Source of the DNA: Mycolicibacterium senegalense
GTDB lineage: Bacteria > Actinomycetota > Actinomycetes > Mycobacteriales > Mycobacteriaceae
DNA: 64,000 nt
Assembly (NCBI RefSeq): GCF_019645875.1
Contig: NZ_CP081000.1
Location: 4,650,001 to 4,714,000 of the forward strand
Direction: 5' to 3'
Each line of letters opens with the position of its first letter. Position 1 is the stretch's first letter. A model generated the notes under the pieces. It was not told the DNA's origin. It made no database searches and worked only from the letters and a program-made list of their open reading frames with translations. The position numbers and the translations under genes were made by a program. Shown here piece by piece: positions 59,893-64,000 of the stretch.

Positions 59893-60923
59893 GCCCAAGG
59901 ATTGGAGCCCAAAATCCACTTGATCTGGTGCTCGCCTTGGTCATGTAGCGCTATGTGTTTGATGCGTGACGGCGTCCAACCGTCCAGCGGTTGGTCGTCT
60001 TCAAACAGCATTCGCGCGACCAGGGCATTGGTTGGGAATTCGAGGCCTGACCTCATGGGTGCGTTGACCGTAACCACGAGTGTCTCGGTCTTCGCACTGT
60101 TGTGGCCTTCGATGATTCTGCGTAGCTCATTCCGCAGATCGGTCTGCGTAACTGTGGCGTGGTATCCCAGCGCGAGCTCGAATCCCATTTGGCCGTGAAA
60201 ACGGCTTGTGTACCACTGCGGCAGCGGTGTCCACGTGAAGTACACCGATCTGTCCGAAGACCATTGAGCAACGTTCGTCACATTCCCTAGTGGTGCAGCA
60301 GCCGCTGTGCCCTCTTGCACTATCGGTACCGCCGCCCGAATCGCAGCAATCGCGCTGCCTAGGTTGGCCCGTCTGGGTGGCAGGCGCTTCGCTGCAGGCG
60401 CATCGCTTTGGCCGCCAAAGTGCATGACTACGAGCAATCCTCGATGCTGAGCCAGGGTGTTGGGTGCCTGTTCCAGCAGTTTGTTCCTGAACTGCTCGAA
60501 TGACATCCATCGCCCAGCAATCGAATTCGACTTGTCCAGTTCCGAATCCGGTGGCACAAGCTGCGCTGCTTCGATACCGACTTTTTTGCCATCGATGTGC
60601 GCGAGAACGTCAGGTGGATCATTTGGATTGACAGTGGAGGCACTGGTGATTCGTTCAGCGGGCAGCAGGTCCCCTAGGAAGGCATCAACATCTCGGGTTT
60701 CTTGCACCTGTTTGGTGACGGCGTCGGCGCTCTGCTGTGGAAGGTCGAACGCGACGATTAGCGCAGGCTCAGCGGTCTGGTCGTCCCCAGTCGTCACTCC
60801 CTTCGCCGCCATAACTCGCGGGACGGCGCTGCCGGGCAGGGTGGAGAAGACAAACGTCTGTATCTGCATGTTGACCGCAGGCGAGAAGAACACCGTGGAG
60901 GCAATCTGCTGCTGTTCGGTCAT
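59889..60923 (-). CDS. Uncharacterised protein with a nuclease-like PD...GIE motif
   Basis: 344 residues from ATG 60923. At 103-119 it reads PPDVLAHIDGKKVGIEAA: Pro104-Asp105, then Glu118 in a GIE turn, as in PD-(D/E)xK nuclease relatives that carry PD...(G)IE; the usual Lys is replaced by Ala120. The later part (225-330) is mixed alpha/beta, with no recognised family. It lacks a signal peptide and ends 4 bases inside the integrase fragment's stop. Its location in a tRNA element suggests a defence or accessory role. Function unproven. Confidence 0.55.
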   Translation of the reverse strand: MTEQQQIASTVFFSPAVNMQIQTFVFSTLPGSAVPRVMAAKGVTTGDDQTAEPALIVAFDLPQQSADAVTKQVQETRDVDAFLGDLLPAERITSASTVNPNDPPDVLAHIDGKKVGIEAAQLVPPDSELDKSNSIAGRWMSFEQFRNKLLEQAPNTLAQHRGLLVVMHFGGQSDAPAAKRLPPRRANLGSAIAAIRAAVPIVQEGTAAAAPLGNVTNVAQWSSDRSVYFTWTPLPQWYTSRFHGQMGFELALGYHATVTQTDLRNELRRIIEGHNSAKTETLVVTVNAPMRSGLEFPTNALVARMLFEDDQPLDGWTPSRIKHIALHDQGEHQIKWILGSNPWA

Positions 60924-61101
60924 TCAGAGACCGTACGACGCCGCACCGACATGTTTTGACTGTCCTGAAAATTTGGACCACCTGGGCGATACTCCCGGAC
61001 GCTGCCGTGTCGCTGTCGCGCTGCTGTCACGAAACTCCGACAGCGGACGACGGCCGTCGCCCGGCAACGGTCGAAAATGACCGCTACCAGCGACGACACC
61101 C

Positions 61102-61158
61102 GTGCCCCCAGTCGGACTCGAACCGACACTTGGCGGATTTTAAGTCCGCTGCCTCTGC
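61102..61158 (-). repeat. Right attachment-site copy within the intact tRNA
   Basis: The 3' part (anticodon arm to 3' end) of the tRNA at 61103-61176; matches 56831-56887 with two mismatches. Beyond 61158 the two copies diverge completely, which marks the edge of the recombination core. Confidence 0.85.
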
Positions 61159-61176
61159 CAATTGGGCTATGGGGGC
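61103..61176 (-). tRNA. tRNA-Leu (anticodon TAA)
   Basis: 74 bases. Acceptor arms GCCCCCA and TGGGGGC, anticodon stem GCGGA/TCCGC with loop CTTAAAA (anticodon TAA, reading UUA), T-arm GTCGG-TTCGAGT-CCGAC. CCA is not encoded. The variable region is short (about five bases), which is unusual for leucine tRNAs. The host copy is complete; its 3' half was supplied by the integrated element. Confidence 0.8.
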
Positions 61177-61246
61177 GTCGCACGAGAGCATATTTCAGGA
61201 GGGTTCGCCCTCATCAGACCGCCCTCGGCACAAACCCAGTTGCCGA

Positions 61247-61570
61247 TCACCCAACCTCGACGACGATCTTGCCGAACGAGCCACGATCGAGATGGTCCAG
61301 CGCCACCGGCAGGTCGCCGAATGGATAGCGCGCCCCGATCACGGGTTTGGTCCCCGTGCTGTCGATGGCGCTGACGAGCTCGGTGAGTGCACGCCGATGC
61401 CCAGTGCCGATCCCGTGAATTGTGATGTCTTTCATCAGTATTGGCATGACGGGCGTGGATACCTCGAACCCCTCGAGCGCCCAGATGAGATGGATGTGGC
61501 CACCGACCCCGATGACCTCGGCGGCCTTGCCGAGATGAGCGCCCCCGACGAGACCAATCCCATCCATCTG
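61247..61570 (-). pseudogene. 3' remnant of a zinc-type (MDR) alcohol dehydrogenase
   Basis: The minus-strand frame contains VGGAHLGKAAEVIGVGGHIH, MPILMKDITIHGIGTGHRRA and a proper end FGKIVVEVG with stop at 61247, i.e. the last ~105 residues of an MDR dehydrogenase. Upstream of GLVGGAHLG the sequence is unrelated and no start or GroES domain is present. The break lies about 390 bases from the tRNA, so the gene was probably truncated during insertion or decay of the element. Confidence 0.75.
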
Positions 61571-61730
61571 CCACCGGCGCATGATGTCGGCCATGAGCCG
61601 CTGCAACCGAGGCAAACACCCGCATATTCCCGCGTAATGCCAAGCCAAGCGCCTCGCCCACGGCCCGCGCAGGCGGGGTTGCGCAGTTTGGTTGAATTAG
61701 CCCCAAGGTGCACAGCGACGGGGGCCGCAC

Positions 61731-62138
61731 ATGCCGAGCAGTATCGCCAATTCGATTGCCGTAGTTGCCGAACGGGTGGCGGCAACACTGGGACCACGCG
61801 CGATGCGGGTGATCGCCCGCGTCAATAAATACGTCACCAATCCGCTGCAGCGGCTGTGGGCGCCGTGGCTGCCGTACATGGCCGTCATCGAGCACACCGG
61901 CCGGAAGTCGGGCAAGCCGTACCGGACCCCGGTGATGGCGTTCATCGACGACAAGTCGGTCAGGGTTGTTCTGAATTACGGCGAGCATTCGGATTGGGTG
62001 CGCAACATCCGCGCTGCCGGCCACGCCGAAGTGGTTCACCGAGGCAAGCGGTACCAGCTGACCAGCCCGCGCATCATCCCGGCTACCGACCAGAAGGCCC
62101 GGTTCGTCGCCTCGTTGGCGCCGGTAACCGCCCCTTGA
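61731..62138 (+). CDS. Deazaflavin-dependent nitroreductase-type protein (DDN family), paralog 2
   Basis: 135 residues from ATG 61731. Hydrophobic or amphipathic N-terminus, then VIEHTGRKSGKPYRTPVMAF and NYGEHSDWVRNIRAAG, the F420-dependent split-barrel signature. It is paralogous to the gene at 56357-56752 (the same order of motifs, NKYVTNP against NKRVTNP). The pair flank the integrative element. Confidence 0.85.
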   Translation: MPSSIANSIAVVAERVAATLGPRAMRVIARVNKYVTNPLQRLWAPWLPYMAVIEHTGRKSGKPYRTPVMAFIDDKSVRVVLNYGEHSDWVRNIRAAGHAEVVHRGKRYQLTSPRIIPATDQKARFVASLAPVTAP

Positions 62139-62338
62139 ATCGAAGCGCGGCGGCGCGACCCCGGCGTCGAAAGCGGCGCTAGAGACATCGCGGAAGCACG
62201 CTCTGACCGCTCGCTTCCATCGAGCGTGCGCAAACTGCTGGCGAAGTGCGGCGTGTTGGCCAGCAAACACGCACGTTCGCGCAGATGAGGGGACCACCCG
62301 GCGTAGGCTGCGGATATCCCGACTCCCGGGAGGCTGCG

Positions 62339-63046
62339 ATGCCCGAACTGGCCATCGAACTGCGCGACGTGGTGCGCGAGTACAAGGTCGGCGGTCAGAC
62401 AGTGCGCGCCCTCGACGAGATCAGCCTCCAGCTCAACGGCGGGCAGTTCGTTTCGATCATCGGCCCCTCCGGCGCGGGTAAGAGCACGCTGCTGCACCTG
62501 CTGGGCGCGCTGGACTCCCCCGACTCGGGCTCGATCACCTTCGACGGCCAGGAGATCGGGCGCCTCGGCGACGAACAGCAGTCGGCGTTCCGCCACCATC
62601 GAGTGGGCTTCGTCTTCCAGTTCTTCAACCTCCTGCCGACGCTGTCGGCGTGGGAGAACGTGGCCGTCCCGAAGCTGCTCGACGGCGTCCGGCTGGGCAA
62701 GGTCAAACCGCAGGCCGTTGAGTTGCTGGACCGCGTCGGCCTGGGCAACCGCACCGAGCACCGGCCGTCCGAACTGTCCGGCGGCCAGATGCAACGCGTC
62801 GCGGTGGCCCGGGCCATGATGATGGACCCGCCGCTGATCCTCGCCGACGAGCCGACGGGCAACCTCGACTCGACGACGGGCGCGGCGATCTTGACCCTGC
62901 TCGGCGAGGTCGCCCACGAGGAGGGCCTGGGCCGGCTGGTGGTGATGGTGACCCACAACGCCGACGCCGCCGCGGCCACCGACCGGGTCATCACCCTGCA
63001 GGACGGGCGCCTGGGCTCGGACGAGATGTCGGTGGTGCCCGGGTGA
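62339..63046 (+). CDS. ABC transporter ATPase (MacB/LolD type)
   Basis: 235 residues from ATG 62339, with GGGAGG upstream. Walker A GPSGAGKST, a Q-loop in FVFQFFNLLPTLSAWENV, signature LSGGQMQRVAVARAM, Walker B LILADEPTGNLDS and H-loop VTHNAD. The FNLLPTLSAWENV segment is typical of the MacB/LolD exporter class, which works with FtsX-like permeases. Overlaps the next gene by 4 bases (GTGA). Confidence 0.92.
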   Translation: MPELAIELRDVVREYKVGGQTVRALDEISLQLNGGQFVSIIGPSGAGKSTLLHLLGALDSPDSGSITFDGQEIGRLGDEQQSAFRHHRVGFVFQFFNLLPTLSAWENVAVPKLLDGVRLGKVKPQAVELLDRVGLGNRTEHRPSELSGGQMQRVAVARAMMMDPPLILADEPTGNLDSTTGAAILTLLGEVAHEEGLGRLVVMVTHNADAAAATDRVITLQDGRLGSDEMSVVPG

Positions 63047-64000
63047 AACTCGCGGCCGCGGCGAGTCGGCTCCGAGTGTTCAGCCTGCGCGAGCTCACTG
63101 TGCACCGGCGGCGCACCGTCGCCTCGATTGCCGTAATGGCCGTGTCGGCAATGTATCTCGTCGCGATCCTCGGCATCTTCGGGTCGATCACCGGATCGGT
63201 CAACCGGCTCGCCGACGGCGTCGCCGGCGTGGCGGCGCTCGAGGTCTCCGGCGTCACCGATGCGGGCTTCCCCGAATCCGTGCTGGCCGACGTCGCCAAA
63301 GTGCCCGGTGTCGCGAACGCCGCCCCCATGATCCGGATGTCCGCACCCACCGCCACCGAACCGGTGCTGCTGTTCGGTGCCGACGACCGAAGCCGCGCCT
63401 TGGAAGGCGCGCTGAAAGATGCGGTCGGAGTGGAGGTTCAAACCCCCACGGCAGCCGAGGGAGTCCGTGTCGGGCCCGCCGTCGGTCACGCGAAAGGCGA
63501 GACGTTTCAGCTCGGCTCGGGCTCGGTGACCGTCGCCGAGGTCCTCGAGGGCAAGCAGCTCTCCGATCTCAACGGAGGCCACTATGTTCTGGCCCCACTT
63601 CCGTTGGCGCAGAGGGTTACCGGCAGGACGGGCCAGCTCGACTCGATCCTGCTCACCACGTCACCCGGGGCGAGCCTCGCCACCGTGAGAGACGAGGTCA
63701 CGAAGGCCGTGAACGGCCGGGCCATCGTCGCCGCGCCGAGCTTGCGGGCCGCCCGGGCCGGTGACGGCGTCAAGCTGATGAACTACATGGCGCTGATGGG
63801 TGCGGCGGTCGCGCTGGTGGTCGGCGCGTTCCTGATCTACACCACGATGACCATGGCGATCGCGCAACGCCGCCCCGTCATCTCGATGCTGCGCGCCATC
63901 GGCGGCCGGCGCGCCACCATCGTGCGCGACATGCTCGCCGAAGCCGCGATCCTCGGACTGATCGGCGGCACCCTCGGGTCGTTGTTCGGAATCGTGTTGG
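63043..64000 (+). CDS. FtsX-like ABC permease (partial, runs off the window)
   Basis: GTG 63043 opens a frame of at least 319 residues. TM1 near 25-50 (VASIAVMAVSAMYLVAILGIFGSI), a large extracytoplasmic domain (~55-240), then TM2 (NYMALMGAAVALVVGAFLIYT) followed by the permease core ISMLRAIGGRRATIVRDMLAEA, the conserved FtsX motif. The C-terminal part lies beyond the window. Substrate unknown; such exporters carry lipids, lipoproteins or peptides. Confidence 0.9.
   Translation, partial: MKLAAAASRLRVFSLRELTVHRRRTVASIAVMAVSAMYLVAILGIFGSITGSVNRLADGVAGVAALEVSGVTDAGFPESVLADVAKVPGVANAAPMIRMSAPTATEPVLLFGADDRSRALEGALKDAVGVEVQTPTAAEGVRVGPAVGHAKGETFQLGSGSVTVAEVLEGKQLSDLNGGHYVLAPLPLAQRVTGRTGQLDSILLTTSPGASLATVRDEVTKAVNGRAIVAAPSLRAARAGDGVKLMNYMALMGAAVALVVGAFLIYTTMTMAIAQRRPVISMLRAIGGRRATIVRDMLAEAAILGLIGGTLGSLFGIVL

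Larger units (their letters stand above)
56831..61158. mobile_element. Decayed integrative element in a tRNA-Leu(TAA) gene
   Basis: About 4.3 kb bounded by a 57-base direct repeat (56831-56887 and 61102-61158, two mismatches) that is the 3' part of the tRNA at 61103-61176. The interior has visibly lower GC and different gene style. Contents in order: an Rx4H protein (minus), a decayed stretch, a serine-recombinase fragment, a tyrosine-integrase fragment and a nuclease-like gene (minus). No structural, replication or transfer genes remain, so it is a remnant of a prophage or other tRNA-integrating element. It cannot move with its own frameshifted recombinases. Confidence 0.8.

Noticed and set aside
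1..64000. CRISPR arrays, rRNA genes, complete insertion sequences
   Set aside because: No regularly spaced direct repeats, no rRNA-like sequence and no transposase gene with terminal repeats were seen on reading either strand.

Overview
The window is high-GC actinobacterial DNA and almost certainly comes from a Mycolicibacterium-type, rapidly growing mycobacterium. The first ~26 kb keeps the gene order I remember for Mycobacterium tuberculosis Rv1075c down to Rv1057: fadA3, a Bax-inhibitor-1 membrane protein, echA9, echA8, the Rv1069c-type hydrolase, a rhodanese and cysteine dioxygenase pair, lpqV, two patatin-like proteins, a class II glutamine amidotransferase, a DapB-like reductase, fadD14 and the Rv1057-type beta-propeller. 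A mycobacterial cutinase, LGFP and DUF3060 proteins, CadI, Cdh and deazaflavin-type reductases support the same assignment. Gene assignments come from reading the translations; no database search was run.

Region by region. 1-20 kb is the conserved lipid-metabolism block, with insertions relative to M. tuberculosis: a DUF559 nuclease bracketed by two copies of a 46-bp palindrome, a divergent pair of SulP transporters, an alcohol dehydrogenase and an Ltp1-type thiolase. 20-25 kb holds twin small exported proteins and a dicarboxylate transporter (dctA) next to a CitA/DcuS-like sensor kinase and its response regulator. 26-34 kb has a phage-lysin-like amidase, a DUF3060 membrane protein, an alpha/beta-hydrolase that has lost its catalytic residues beside a TetR gene, a glutamine-type ABC importer with binding protein fused to permease, and a TauD-family dioxygenase. 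34.7-37.1 kb is a compact arsenic/metal resistance unit: arsR divergent from cadI/arsI, acr3 and arsC, translationally coupled. 37-51 kb is a mixed set of a P450 and many exported proteins (GH16, LGFP lipoprotein, large alpha/beta-hydrolase, cutinase, Asn/Gly-rich protein, Cdh).

52-56 kb is a self-contained module: a PhyH-type 2-oxoglutarate oxygenase, a RidA protein, a TetR regulator and an APC amino-acid permease. The oxygenase operon and the permease carry the same 21-bp upstream motif in the same orientation, so they look like one small regulon for taking up and oxidising an unknown amino compound.

56.8-61.2 kb is a decayed integrative element in a tRNA gene with anticodon TAA. A 57-bp direct repeat (two mismatches) of the tRNA 3' portion marks both ends. 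Inside are remnants of a serine recombinase and a tyrosine integrase, both frameshifted, and two intact genes of defence-like character: one with an Rx4H HEPN-like motif and one with a PD...GIE nuclease-like motif. Paralogous deazaflavin-type reductases lie on either side, and a truncated dehydrogenase sits beside the intact tRNA. The window ends in an ABC exporter operon (ATPase plus FtsX-like permease) that runs off the right edge.
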